Assembly: GCF_000469135.2 (NCBI RefSeq)
Contig: NZ_CP048117.1
Coordinates: 2,517,501-2,581,500 of the forward strand
Source of the DNA: Bacillus sp. SB49
Lineage (GTDB): Bacteria; Bacillota; Bacilli; Bacillales; Halobacillaceae
Direction: 5' to 3'
Length of the DNA stretch: 64,000 nucleotides
Shown here: piece by piece, positions 17,359-26,647 of the stretch
Position numbering within the stretch: position 1 is the first letter of the stretch
Layout of the letters: every line of letters starts with the position of its first letter
Made by a program: the position numbers and the translations under genes
Notes under the pieces: generated by a model
Databases searched by the model: none
What the model saw: only the letters and a program-made list of their open reading frames with translations
What the model was told of the DNA's origin: nothing

Positions 17359-18351
17359 TCACAATTCTCCGGCTTTATAAGCATCAAACCACCCGTTCAT
17401 CTGAGAGAGGATATCCGCCATGGCGTTCGGATTCTTGAAGGAAGGAAGCTTCGCAAGCAATGCCTGCTTCGGTGCTTTGGTTTCTTTCCCTTTCTTCTGA
17501 AGAATAAGGATGCTCTTTCCGTGTTTTTCGTCTTTGAATAAGGAATCAGACAGTTGCAGCATCCCGACGATATGGGCATGTTCACGCAGATAGGCGTTCA
17601 GGGATTTGGACTGATCGCTGTCAAACAGGAAGTTTGGAACGATGAACATGAGATAGCCGCCGTCTTTTGTATAGCTCATTCCCTGCTCGATAAATAGGTG
17701 ATGGGCATAGGAGTGGCCCTCCTCCGCTTGGAGTTCGAACCTTTCTGCGTTAACATCATCCGGATAATATCCGACAGGCAGATCTGCTAACACAAGATCG
17801 ACCGGTTCCATTAAGAAAGGTTTGAGACTGTCCTGGTGGAAAAACTCAATTTCATTCTCCTGAAGGTTGGCATTAGCGACAGCCAGTTGGACCAATGTAG
17901 GATCCACTTCACTGGCATAAGCCGTCAAAGGCATACCGAGCTGATTCATGACGGATGTAAGAAGGTTCCCGCTCCCTGCGGCCGGGTCAAACAGCTTTAA
18001 TGCTTCTTCCCCATCAAATAACTTTGTCGCAAGGTACCCGAGGAACATTGCTACAGAGTCAGGGGTAATTAAATGCTGCTGCTGGGTAGCACCTTTCATC
18101 CCTTTCAAAATGGCTAGTTGGACCGCTTTGCGGACTTCCTCTTTTTCAAAATCCTCTTTTTTCACCTTCACCAATTCATTGGTAAGAAAGGTTTGCAGAC
18201 TATCCCCCATATCATCGAAGGGTTTGCCATTGAAAAGGACGTCCATTGTTTCCGCAATGGCTTCAAGGTACGTAATGTTCATATCTTCAGAAATGGTCGT
18301 AGCCGTATCATCTACCCATTGAAACAGTTTCTCCACTTGTGCTTGCTTCAT
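17359..18351 (-). CDS. ytxK: class I SAM-dependent methyltransferase YtxK
   Basis: About 330 residues resembling the catalytic subunit of adenine-specific N6 methyltransferases. Motif I reads FDPAAGSGNLLTS near residue 120. Motif IV is DLPVGYY rather than NPPY/DPPY, so DNA methylation is doubtful; the B. subtilis protein has the same feature and no known substrate. Three ATG codons in a row follow AAGGAGA; the third (18351) has the best spacing. It lies upstream of ackA on the same strand, as in B. subtilis. Confidence 0.88.
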   Translation of the reverse strand: MKQAQVEKLFQWVDDTATTISEDMNITYLEAIAETMDVLFNGKPFDDMGDSLQTFLTNELVKVKKEDFEKEEVRKAVQLAILKGMKGATQQQHLITPDSVAMFLGYLATKLFDGEEALKLFDPAAGSGNLLTSVMNQLGMPLTAYASEVDPTLVQLAVANANLQENEIEFFHQDSLKPFLMEPVDLVLADLPVGYYPDDVNAERFELQAEEGHSYAHHLFIEQGMSYTKDGGYLMFIVPNFLFDSDQSKSLNAYLREHAHIVGMLQLSDSLFKDEKHGKSILILQKKGKETKAPKQALLAKLPSFKNPNAMADILSQMNGWFDAYKAGEL

Positions 18352-18597
18352 CATCATTCTCCTTAACTATCAAGAGTTTTCACAGAAAATCGGCGCACCT
18401 TCTTTCAACGATCGAGAAAAGTGCGCCTCCCTTCTACCAACGTATCCACTTTCATGGTTGTCTATATCAACCATATCGAAATATGGCCGGCAATTCAACA
18501 ACGAGAAACTTTACGGATTTGCGCGAAAATTGTGTACGTTTTCAAGAATGAAATGATAAAATATAGGCAAGGTTACTACATAGAAGGAGGAAGTTCC

Positions 18598-19404
18598 ATG
18601 ACTGATCAAAGAAGAAATCTCTATTTTTATTATCATAAAAAGGAAGAATTAACAGATAAACTGGAGAAACTGTTCCAGTTGGCGAGAGACAACGCCTTTC
18701 ATATCGTGGAAGATTCCAAAGACGCCAACATCATCATTTCTGTCGGGGGAGACGGCAATTTCCTTCAGGCGGTCAGGAAAACAGGCTTCCGTCAGGATTG
18801 TCTTTATGTAGGGATTCGTACGAAGAGCGAAGCTGGTTTGTACTGTGACTTTCACATCGACGATCACGACGAAATGATTGCTTCTATGAAGAACTCGGAA
18901 GTGGAAGTAAGAAGGTTTCCTCTCATTGAAACGACCGTCAATGATGAATCGACGTTCCTTTGCCTCAATGAGTGCAGCGTACGTTCCACACTTATTAAAT
19001 CGATTGTTATTGATGTTCACATCGACGATCTACACTTTGAAACATTTCGAGGAGACGGGCTGATCATCGCTACTCCTACCGGCAGTACAGGATACAATAA
19101 ATCGACAAAAGGAGCGGTCGTCGATCCGAAACTTCCCTGTTTCCAAATCAGCGAGCTTGCTTCTTTAAACAACAACCGCTACCGCACCTTAGGCTCCTCA
19201 TTTATCCTCAGCGGGGAAAGAACCTTGCGGCTGGATGTACGCCAGGACGGGAACGATTTTCCGATTATCGGCATGGACAACGAAGCATTCTCGATTCGCA
19301 ACATCCAAGACATTACCGTAAGTTTAAGCGATAAAGTTGTTAAAACAGTGAAACTGAAAAATAATACCTATTGGGACCGCGTCAAACGCACGTTCCTAGA
19401 TTGA
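18598..19404 (+). CDS. nadF2: NAD kinase 2
   Basis: A 268-residue NAD kinase of the second Bacillus type (B. subtilis NadF2/YtdI, 267 residues), phosphorylating NAD to NADP. Signatures GGDGNFLQAV near residue 42 and TPTGSTGYNKS near residue 157 are clear. A longer open frame begins at 18421, but AGGAGGAAGTTCC stands just before the ATG at 18598 and the extension has no family character. Divergent from ytxK across a 246-base region in which I see no confident promoter. Confidence 0.94.
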   Translation: MTDQRRNLYFYYHKKEELTDKLEKLFQLARDNAFHIVEDSKDANIIISVGGDGNFLQAVRKTGFRQDCLYVGIRTKSEAGLYCDFHIDDHDEMIASMKNSEVEVRRFPLIETTVNDESTFLCLNECSVRSTLIKSIVIDVHIDDLHFETFRGDGLIIATPTGSTGYNKSTKGAVVDPKLPCFQISELASLNNNRYRTLGSSFILSGERTLRLDVRQDGNDFPIIGMDNEAFSIRNIQDITVSLSDKVVKTVKLKNNTYWDRVKRTFLD

Positions 19405-19411
19405 CCACAGA

Positions 19412-19446
19412 AAAAAGAACGATCAGAAATCCCTGATCGTTCTTTT
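19412..19446. terminator. bidirectional terminator nadF2/ytcJ
   Basis: Stem AAAAGAACGATCAG with its complement and a short loop, T-rich on both sides. Confidence 0.88.
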
Positions 19447-19467
19447 CTTATCTGTCGATTTTTTTCG

Positions 19468-21054
19468 TCACCTTTGATACATGATCTCCCCGTCAACGAC
19501 CGTCATCATTACGTTCGCGTCCGCCAACTCATGTGGTTTCAATGCGAACAGGTCTCTATCAAGAATGGTGAAATCCGCTACAAAACCCTTCGCAATCATT
19601 CCCTGACTATTTTCTTTATGAATGGCCTGGGCACTGCCCTTCGTATATAAAGAGACCGCTTCATATACAGATAGCCTTTCTTCGGTTTGATAAACCTCGT
19701 GATCATAAGTCGCGCGGCGATCCACTGCTGCTCGAATCCCAAGCAAGGGGTTGATCTCTTCAATCGGTGCATCCGAGCCGCCGGCACATTTGATTCCTGC
19801 ATCAATCAAGGTCTTCCAAGCATACGAAGTCTTCATACGCAGGTTTCCAAGACGATCGATCACCCACGGAAAATCCGAGGAAACGAAAGTCGGTTGTAAA
19901 TCAAGGACGACATTCAATGACTTCATCTTCTCAATGATTGCAGCATCTAAAATTTGAGCATGGATAATCCGATCTCTTTCTCCTGTCTTCAGCGGGTTAC
20001 GCGCAATAGCGTCGACTACAGCTTCCACAGCTCCGTCCCCGATAGCGTGAACGGCAACAGGCATGGACCGCTTTCTTGCTTCTGCCACCAATCCATCCAA
20101 CTCTTGTTCCGAATGGATGGCTACTCCGTAATTTCCGGGATCATCTGCGTACTCTTCCTTGAGCCATGCCGTTCTGCCACCGAGAGCACCGTCTGAAAAG
20201 ATCTTCAACGCACCGAGCTCCACGAAGTCTGTCCCTTTTTTAAAGCCGAGATTCTCTTCATCCACCTGTTCAATGACGCCGTGATGAATAAGCAGGTGAG
20301 CGCGGAATTTTGTTTCCTCCCCATCGATAACGTGAAGGAAAGCATCGAACGTTTTACGGAAGCCTCCGTAATAGTTCAAATCTTCACTGTGACCACCAAC
20401 CAGACCATTCGCATGCATATCACTTACAGCAAGCTGTGTTGCCTTCTTTAAATATTCAGGGCTGACTGCAGGCATAGCTCCTTTAATCAGCTCCTGCGCT
20501 TGATCGTGAAAATACCCGGTCGCCTTTCCGTCCTCATCCCGGACGATGACACCCCCCTGAGGATCAGGAGTCTTGTCATCGACGCCGGCCGTATCCATGG
20601 CATACGAATTAGCAAGTAACGCATGCCTGCAAACACGCGTTAACATGATCGGGTGATCCGAAGAAACCTCATCCAGCTCGTCTCTATGTATAATTCGTTT
20701 GTCTTCCCACTGGTTTTCGTTCCAACCATCACCGATGATCCATTCTCCTGCCGGTACCTGCTCCGAGTGAAGCTTCAACGCTTGCTTCACTTCTTCCGCC
20801 GACTTCATAAATGAAAGATCAAGCCGCATTAATCTTTCCCCGTGACCGATAATATGAAGGTGGCTGTCCGTGAATCCAGGATACATAACCGCACCTTTCA
20901 AATCGTGCTCTGTCTCAATCTTGTCTTGATACGATCCATAAAGATCCTGCGTATCGCCAGCTGCAACGATAACGCCATTATGACTAATAACGGCTTCCAC
21001 CCATTCGCCTTCTTGTTCCATCGTATAGATTTTCCCACCATACCAAAGTTCCAT
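19468..21054 (-). CDS. ytcJ: amidohydrolase family protein YtcJ
   Basis: A 528-residue member of the amidohydrolase-3 group with a beta-sandwich plus TIM barrel. GFTDSHLHIIGHG near residue 63 gives the first metal ligands, VHAIGDGAVEAV near 330 further ones, and GGSDAPIEE near 430 the late Asp. The substrate is unknown; size equals B. subtilis YtcJ (529). The ATG follows AGGAGGAGTGATCTG. It is a single gene between terminators. Confidence 0.92.
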   Translation of the reverse strand: MELWYGGKIYTMEQEGEWVEAVISHNGVIVAAGDTQDLYGSYQDKIETEHDLKGAVMYPGFTDSHLHIIGHGERLMRLDLSFMKSAEEVKQALKLHSEQVPAGEWIIGDGWNENQWEDKRIIHRDELDEVSSDHPIMLTRVCRHALLANSYAMDTAGVDDKTPDPQGGVIVRDEDGKATGYFHDQAQELIKGAMPAVSPEYLKKATQLAVSDMHANGLVGGHSEDLNYYGGFRKTFDAFLHVIDGEETKFRAHLLIHHGVIEQVDEENLGFKKGTDFVELGALKIFSDGALGGRTAWLKEEYADDPGNYGVAIHSEQELDGLVAEARKRSMPVAVHAIGDGAVEAVVDAIARNPLKTGERDRIIHAQILDAAIIEKMKSLNVVLDLQPTFVSSDFPWVIDRLGNLRMKTSYAWKTLIDAGIKCAGGSDAPIEEINPLLGIRAAVDRRATYDHEVYQTEERLSVYEAVSLYTKGSAQAIHKENSQGMIAKGFVADFTILDRDLFALKPHELADANVMMTVVDGEIMYQR

Positions 21055-21126
21055 CAGATCACTCCTCCTGTTCTATTACTATCTATATCGTCCCGGAAGA
21101 AAACGAGAACTCCCCCCTTATAATAA

Positions 21127-21149
21127 CCCCCGCTTTACAGAAGCGGGGG
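21127..21149 (-). terminator. thiI terminator
   Basis: Nine-bp stem CCCCCGCTT/AAGCGGGGG, followed on the minus strand by TTATTATAA. The T tract is broken, so strength is uncertain. Confidence 0.65.
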
Positions 21150-21161
21150 AAGGTGCAGAGG

Positions 21162-22367
21162 TCAAAATAGTTCATCGAATTCTTCCAATTCCTCATGCTT
21201 ATATTGAGCTGTATCTATGACATAAGACTCGGTGAGAGCTTTCTCAATATCTTCTGTGAAGTCGACATTCGATTCATAATAATTCGCCTTCTGGCGATTC
21301 GGTTTCGTCTTTGGTGCTTTCGGTACAAAGACGGTACAACAATCTTCAAATGGACGGATGGAGATATCATACGTGCCTATTTTTCGTGCAATGTCTATGA
21401 TTTCGAGTTTGTCCATCGCTACGAGCGGACGAATAACAGGATAATTCGTCACCTCATTAATAGCACTCATGCTCTCCATCGTCTGACTCGCGACCTGACC
21501 AAGACTCTCTCCTGTCGTGATAGAAAGAATATTATTCTGCTCGGCCACCCTCTCACTGATCCGCATCATCATTCTACGCATGATTGTCATACTGTATCCT
21601 TGTGGCATCTCGCGTTGAATTTTCTGTTGGATAGCAGTGAAAGGAATCACATGTATCTTGATGTTTGTCCCGAATTTGGATAGTTCCTGTGCAAGTTCAA
21701 TCACCTTTTGTTTAGCTCGATCACTGGTATATGGAGGGGAGTGGAAATGAATCGCGTCGATAGCTACTCCACGCTTCATCGTCAGGTACCCGGAAACCGG
21801 GCTGTCAATTCCTCCAGACAGCATCAACAAACTTTTCCCTGTCGTTCCTACAGGCAAACCTCCAGCCCCAGGATACACCTGGGCTGTAATATACGCTCCT
21901 TCATGGCGGACTTCTACTTTAATATCCACATCCGGGTCTCGCACATCCACGGTGACACCTTCTGTATTTCTTAGAATATGACCACCCAGGAGCGGATTAA
22001 GCTCCTGAGAGGGAATCGGAAAGGTCTTATCCGTCCTTTTGGATGAGATCTTGAATGTACTCGCATTTTCTGCATCTTGGAAAGCAAGGAGGACAGCTTC
22101 TTTTAACTGTTCTTCATCCTTCTCGACTTTCACGGCGAAACTTAAGCTGTGGATGCCGAAGACCTGTTGACAGGCCTGCATCACTTCCTGGGGGTCAGCA
22201 CCGTTCAATAGAACATACATACGCCCCTGCGTCTTCTCTATTCTAGTCACACGAAAATCTTTCAACTTGCTGATTAAATTCCTTTGGAGCTTCTGTTCAA
22301 ATGCCCGCTTGTTCTTTCCTTTTAACGCCATCTCTCCGTACCGAATCATAATCCGATCAAAGTTCAT
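21162..22367 (-). CDS. thiI: tRNA 4-thiouridine synthetase ThiI
   Basis: A 401-residue protein with an N-terminal ferredoxin-like/THUMP region (residues 1-165) and a PP-loop ATPase domain with SGGIDSPVSGYL near residue 186. It transfers sulfur to U8 of tRNA, and in many bacteria also supplies thiazole synthesis. No rhodanese extension is present, the normal form in Bacillus. Its sulfur donor is the cysteine desulfurase encoded seven bases upstream (nifZ), so the pair is a dedicated thiolation operon. Confidence 0.96.
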   Translation of the reverse strand: MNFDRIMIRYGEMALKGKNKRAFEQKLQRNLISKLKDFRVTRIEKTQGRMYVLLNGADPQEVMQACQQVFGIHSLSFAVKVEKDEEQLKEAVLLAFQDAENASTFKISSKRTDKTFPIPSQELNPLLGGHILRNTEGVTVDVRDPDVDIKVEVRHEGAYITAQVYPGAGGLPVGTTGKSLLMLSGGIDSPVSGYLTMKRGVAIDAIHFHSPPYTSDRAKQKVIELAQELSKFGTNIKIHVIPFTAIQQKIQREMPQGYSMTIMRRMMMRISERVAEQNNILSITTGESLGQVASQTMESMSAINEVTNYPVIRPLVAMDKLEIIDIARKIGTYDISIRPFEDCCTVFVPKAPKTKPNRQKANYYESNVDFTEDIEKALTESYVIDTAQYKHEELEEFDELF

Positions 22368-22373
22368 GGATGC

Positions 22374-23513
22374 TCACCTCATCGTTGCTTTTAATTTATC
22401 TATCGTAGTAAATAATGCTGTCAAAAACGTTTCCACTTCCTGCAATGTATTCAAATAACTTAAACTTACCCGTAAAGCCGATGTCGTCCGTTCATAATCC
22501 ATGTTGCACGCTTTTAACACCGCACTAACGTCCGGCTGCTTGGAAGAACAGGCTGACTTAGTGGATATAAATATATCCTGTTCGCCGAGAGCATGGATCA
22601 CTACTTCCGGCTTGAATCCCGGGATGGAAAAATTAATAATGTGTGGAGCACCATCCTCCGGGGAATTCACCTTGCAGTCATCCCTTTTGGAGAGCTCATT
22701 AACGATCTTCGTTCTCAACAAGGAAAGCCGTTCCGATTTACTGTCCCGGTCTTCCATCAACAATCTTAATGCCTTTACAAAGGATACGATTCCTGGAAGG
22801 TTCTCGGTTCCAGCCCGGAATTCCACCTCCTGACTCCCACCATGGAGGAGTGGAAAGAGAGTGACATGACTCCTCACCACAAGGGCACCGGTCCCTTTCA
22901 AACCATGGATCTTATGTCCGGAAACCGTACAAAGGTCAATCCCCCATTGCTGTATAGGCATATCTACCTTGCCCAGCCCCTGAACATGATCGACGTGGAA
23001 GAACGTTTTCGGACGATCCTTAAGCAAGGCTCCTATTTCTTTTATCGGCTGCACTGTTCCAAGCTCATTGTTCACAGACATAATACTGACTAGAATTGTA
23101 TCGGACCGCAGGCTCTCTTTCAGTTCCTGCACGTTAACCTTCCCGTCCCGCCCTACATTTATATAAGTAACGTCAAAACCCAAAGATTCCAAGGAACGGA
23201 ATGCTTCCAATACAGAAGGGTGTTCAACCTTCGAAGTGACCAGGTGTCTTCCACGAGCCTGGTGTTGAAGCGCTATACCTTTGACCGCCATATTGTTGCC
23301 TTCCGTGCCGCCTGAAGTGAAAACAACTTCGTTCTCCCCTATTCCCAGGAGAGAAGCGGCCTGCTTCCTGGAATGATGGAGCAGACGTTCGGTTTCACTA
23401 CCAAAACGGTGGACAGAGGACGGATTAGCGTAGTATTGATCTGCTACTTTCCGATAACTATCCAATACATCCGGCAGTGGATGAGTAGTCGCGCTATTGT
23501 CTAAATAAATCAT
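22374..23513 (-). CDS. nifZ: cysteine desulfurase NifZ (IscS-like)
   Basis: A 379-residue PLP-dependent NifS/IscS-family desulfurase. The PLP lysine is in SGHKIHGLKGTGAL near residue 200, the substrate-binding SGGTEGNN motif lies near residue 67, and the catalytic Cys is in STKSACSSKQ near residue 320. It releases sulfur from cysteine as an enzyme-bound persulfide. Directly upstream of thiI with a seven-base gap, as in B. subtilis where NifZ specifically feeds ThiI. Confidence 0.94.
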   Translation of the reverse strand: MIYLDNSATTHPLPDVLDSYRKVADQYYANPSSVHRFGSETERLLHHSRKQAASLLGIGENEVVFTSGGTEGNNMAVKGIALQHQARGRHLVTSKVEHPSVLEAFRSLESLGFDVTYINVGRDGKVNVQELKESLRSDTILVSIMSVNNELGTVQPIKEIGALLKDRPKTFFHVDHVQGLGKVDMPIQQWGIDLCTVSGHKIHGLKGTGALVVRSHVTLFPLLHGGSQEVEFRAGTENLPGIVSFVKALRLLMEDRDSKSERLSLLRTKIVNELSKRDDCKVNSPEDGAPHIINFSIPGFKPEVVIHALGEQDIFISTKSACSSKQPDVSAVLKACNMDYERTTSALRVSLSYLNTLQEVETFLTALFTTIDKLKATMR

Positions 23514-23605
23514 GGGAATTGACTCCTTTTTATCAAATTGCAGTCCATAATTGTACCATAATCTCAGGGTAATGAAAACCGCTGCACCGTATCATCCCAT
23601 CACCA

Positions 23606-23637
23606 CAAAATAAAAGCACCCGCTTCAGCAGGTGCTT
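23606..23637 (-). terminator. terminator after small membrane protein/ezrA operon
   Basis: AAGCACC and GGTGCTT pair around a ten-base loop; minus-strand tail TTATTTTG. It lies directly after the stop of the 23640 gene. Confidence 0.75.
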
Positions 23638-23639
23638 CG

Positions 23640-23981
23640 TCAACTGTTATCTGCAACAGAAACTTGCAGTTCCAATGAGTTCAATACTGTATCGATACTG
23701 ACCTTACCGTCTTTCTGCATATCTTCTGTCCACTCTTTCGTGAGCATCTGTTTTCCGAGAACGGTGTTGTGCTCGACCGCCTCCTCGCCGGAACTTACAT
23801 ACCGCCGGGCAAGCTCTTGAGAGCTGACCGCTTTATCCTTCATTTGCGGTGCATGCATGCTGTGATTGCTCGCTGTCCTATCATCTGCGCTTTCAGGCAT
23901 CCAAAGATAAACAGCCAGAACACCGAACCAAACGAGGCACATTCCGGCGCCCAGTCCGGCAGCCAACCACTTCTCTTTCAT
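23640..23981 (-). CDS. hypothetical single-pass membrane protein
   Basis: A 113-residue protein with one membrane segment (WLAAGLGAGMCLVWFGVLAVYLW, residues 5-27) and a polar extracytoplasmic part of about 85 residues with no recognised domain. I do not recognise the family. ATG 23981 is preferred; GTG 23990 is possible. It begins about a dozen bases after ezrA ends, on the same strand, so it is co-transcribed with that cell-division regulator and could act at the membrane with it. In B. subtilis the ezrA-nifZ interval holds a different gene. Confidence 0.7.
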   Translation of the reverse strand: MKEKWLAAGLGAGMCLVWFGVLAVYLWMPESADDRTASNHSMHAPQMKDKAVSSQELARRYVSSGEEAVEHNTVLGKQMLTKEWTEDMQKDGKVSIDTVLNSLELQVSVADNS

Positions 23982-23993
23982 AGGCTCCACATC

Positions 23994-25685
23994 CTAAACC
24001 ATCACTTCTTCTTCCGCGTCGATTTTAGCCATTGCCTGAGGATCGACCTCTTTCACTGCTCTCGCAGCCTCGTTCAAAGCTTCTTCGTAATGATACGTTC
24101 GGAACTTCTCCTCCGCTTCCAGCAGCTTGGCAGCGAGGAGCGGGTATTTGCTTCTGTAGCGGTTGCCGTATTGAATCACACGTTCAGCCAATGCAGCTTT
24201 CTCCATCACCGACTCGGCATCTTCATTTAATCGTTCTGTCATCTGGACTGCCTCCTCCAGCTTCTCAAGAACGAGCGGCATATCCAACGGCTGTTGTTCA
24301 AGATTCAGAAAGACCTCATCGATCTTCTCACTTGCAGCCTTCATATCTGCATAAATAGACGTCGGTATTCCAGGTATATTGCTCCGCTTCAAGCGTCGAT
24401 GTGTCTCCAGGAGCAGATCTTCCATCCTGCCGAGTTTCTGCTTCGCCTCACGTTCATCTTTACGAAGCGTTTGGACCCGTTCATCAAAGGATTCATGCTG
24501 CTCTTTCAACTCCTTCAACTGCTCCTGAACCTGCTTCAACTCATCACGAAGTTCAACGAAAGCTGTTTCCCCGTCATCCCTCTTATAATCAATGCTCATC
24601 ATCTTCTTAGCAAGCTGACTAAAAGCATGCTTCAGCCCGCGATATGTTTCCGTATCTCCATCTTCCAGCTGGTAAGTTGTCTGCATCTCATCCAGCTCAC
24701 TTTCGGTGGAAACGATGACTCGTTCGAGGTCTTCCAGCTGATTTTTAAGGGGAAGGAACTGCTTCTCTACATGATGATGTGCTACCGCTTCACTTTCCAA
24801 AAGCTGATACATCTCTTGAATTCTTGATTCTATCTCTACAACCGTTTCTTCTACACCTGACTGGTCTGCTTGCTCCATTTTCACTAACTTGTCCGCGAGA
24901 AGGCTCTCATAGTCGTGGACTTCCGGGAGAAAATCGAAATGTTCAATTCGATATCCATCGGCTTTCATATCTTCCATTCCACTCTTCAATTCTTTCAACT
25001 GCCCCGGAAGTTCCGTCTTTACCTTCTTAAAACGATCCGGGAAGGATTCAACATCTTCCTGAAGTGCGGAAATCTCTTCACGCGCACTTTGCACGAGAGC
25101 GTTTGCCTCCAAATAATTCCCTTGTTCCGTTAAACGCTCGAACTCAGCTAATTTTTCTTTAAGAGCATCGACACGCTCTTCAAAGATCCGTACAGCCTTT
25201 CCGTACTGGTGCCTGTTTTGAATCAGGATTTTCGTCAGCTCTTTTAATTCCGGTTCAATCGCTTCAATCTCCTGCCTGCTCTGTTTCTCTGAGTCAAGGA
25301 GATTTTCCAGTTCCTGCAGCATACCGTCGATATCTTCCTCGACAGAGATCAGCTTCCTCTCCGTCTGCTGAATGGTCGTTTTCACTTTTCTATACCGATA
25401 GCGGTCAGCAGCTTCCTCGGCATCAAAAAGGTCTTCTTCCAAGCTTGGCAGTTCTACGGTGAGGATCCGATCCCAGCGCTCGCGCCACGCTTCGAACTTC
25501 TCCTGCGTTTCACCGGAGAGGTTCAAGTTCTTAACCTTGGACAACTCTTCGCTCACTCGACGGTTCATGATTTCCATCTTCCAACTCTCCAGGCGATCTA
25601 CTTCATCATAGACTCTTTTCCGCCAGATCATCCCTATGATGAAAAATGCCACTAGTAGTAATATAGCCCCTATGACGAACTTCAT
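23994..25685 (-). CDS. ezrA: septation ring formation regulator EzrA
   Basis: A 563-residue protein with an N-terminal membrane anchor (residues 2-20) and an almost entirely helical, charged cytoplasmic rod of spectrin-like repeats, the EzrA layout. EzrA binds FtsZ, prevents extra Z rings at the poles and takes part in recruiting penicillin-binding proteins. ATG follows TAAGGAGGCTATTT. Divergent from hisJ. Confidence 0.95.
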   Translation of the reverse strand: MKFVIGAILLLVAFFIIGMIWRKRVYDEVDRLESWKMEIMNRRVSEELSKVKNLNLSGETQEKFEAWRERWDRILTVELPSLEEDLFDAEEAADRYRYRKVKTTIQQTERKLISVEEDIDGMLQELENLLDSEKQSRQEIEAIEPELKELTKILIQNRHQYGKAVRIFEERVDALKEKLAEFERLTEQGNYLEANALVQSAREEISALQEDVESFPDRFKKVKTELPGQLKELKSGMEDMKADGYRIEHFDFLPEVHDYESLLADKLVKMEQADQSGVEETVVEIESRIQEMYQLLESEAVAHHHVEKQFLPLKNQLEDLERVIVSTESELDEMQTTYQLEDGDTETYRGLKHAFSQLAKKMMSIDYKRDDGETAFVELRDELKQVQEQLKELKEQHESFDERVQTLRKDEREAKQKLGRMEDLLLETHRRLKRSNIPGIPTSIYADMKAASEKIDEVFLNLEQQPLDMPLVLEKLEEAVQMTERLNEDAESVMEKAALAERVIQYGNRYRSKYPLLAAKLLEAEEKFRTYHYEEALNEAARAVKEVDPQAMAKIDAEEEVMV

Positions 25686-25843
25686 AAATAGCCTCCTTAC
25701 CCTGACTGTACAACGGATTAATTACGTTCCGATATATGTTTTTATTGTTTATAATGATACCATGTAAATCAACTTTTTGGCTAAATTATTTCAAAAATAT
25801 CTACTTATTGACAAAAAATTCTATCACAAAGGAGAAACCACTT

Positions 25844-26647
25844 ATGAAAGATGGACATATTCACTCCCCTTACTGCCCTCACGGTACATCTGACAGCTTA
25901 AAAATGTACGTGGAGCAGGCAATCGAACTAGGCTATCAATCCATGACATTCACGGAACACGCCCCTCTCCCCGCTACCTTCCAGGATCCTGTTCCGGAAA
26001 AAGACAGCGGTATGAAATTGGAAGATTTAGAGGCCTATTTACATGCGGTTGATGTAGTGAAAAATGAATACAGTGGAGATATACTGGTGCAAAAGGGGCT
26101 GGAAATCGATTATATAAAAGGGCATGAGTCAGAAACGACAGCTCTGCTGGATACGTACGGGCCTTCTCTCGATGACAGCATATTATCCGTCCACTTCCTC
26201 AAAGGCAGTCAAGGTTGGTACTGTATTGATTACAGTCCGGAAATGTTTCAAGAAGCCGTTAAGGACTTTGGAGATCTCCAACAGCTGTATGCGGCATACA
26301 ACCAGCGTTTGATTGATTCTGTAAGGGCTGATTTAGGGCCATGGAAGCCCGGACGAATCGGTCATATGACGTTGGTGAAAAAGTTTCAGGAGCTGTATCC
26401 CGCCCCTGAAGGATGGGAAACTCTGTCTTCCCACGTTCTACATGCTGTTAAAGATTGCGCCATGACGCTTGACTATAACGGCGCCGGGTTGAAAAAGGCC
26501 CATTGCAAAGAGACCTATCCGCCGGTGGAGATCGCAAGAAAGGCCTATGCTATGGGAATACCTCTTATATATGGATCTGACGCACACCAAGCCACTGCTC
26601 TCGGCCAGGGACTGTCGGACATTTCAACCCAGCTTCTTACACGTTAG
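25844..26647 (+). CDS. hisJ: histidinol-phosphatase HisJ
   Basis: A 267-residue PHP-family phosphatase that removes phosphate from L-histidinol phosphate in histidine synthesis. Metal ligands are visible in DGHIHSPYCPHG (residues 3-14), TEHAPLP near 39 and GSDAHQ near 246. The open frame extends to 25736 but the ATG at 25844 has GGAGAAACC upstream and matches family length. The last 11 bases overlap the end of refZ on the other strand; no terminator is seen between these converging genes. Confidence 0.93.
   Translation: MKDGHIHSPYCPHGTSDSLKMYVEQAIELGYQSMTFTEHAPLPATFQDPVPEKDSGMKLEDLEAYLHAVDVVKNEYSGDILVQKGLEIDYIKGHESETTALLDTYGPSLDDSILSVHFLKGSQGWYCIDYSPEMFQEAVKDFGDLQQLYAAYNQRLIDSVRADLGPWKPGRIGHMTLVKKFQELYPAPEGWETLSSHVLHAVKDCAMTLDYNGAGLKKAHCKETYPPVEIARKAYAMGIPLIYGSDAHQATALGQGLSDISTQLLTR

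Noticed and set aside
21127-21149. G/C palindromes here and at 13854-13880 considered as a repeat family
   Set aside because: The stems are similar only because both are short G/C terminator stems; loops and flanks differ.
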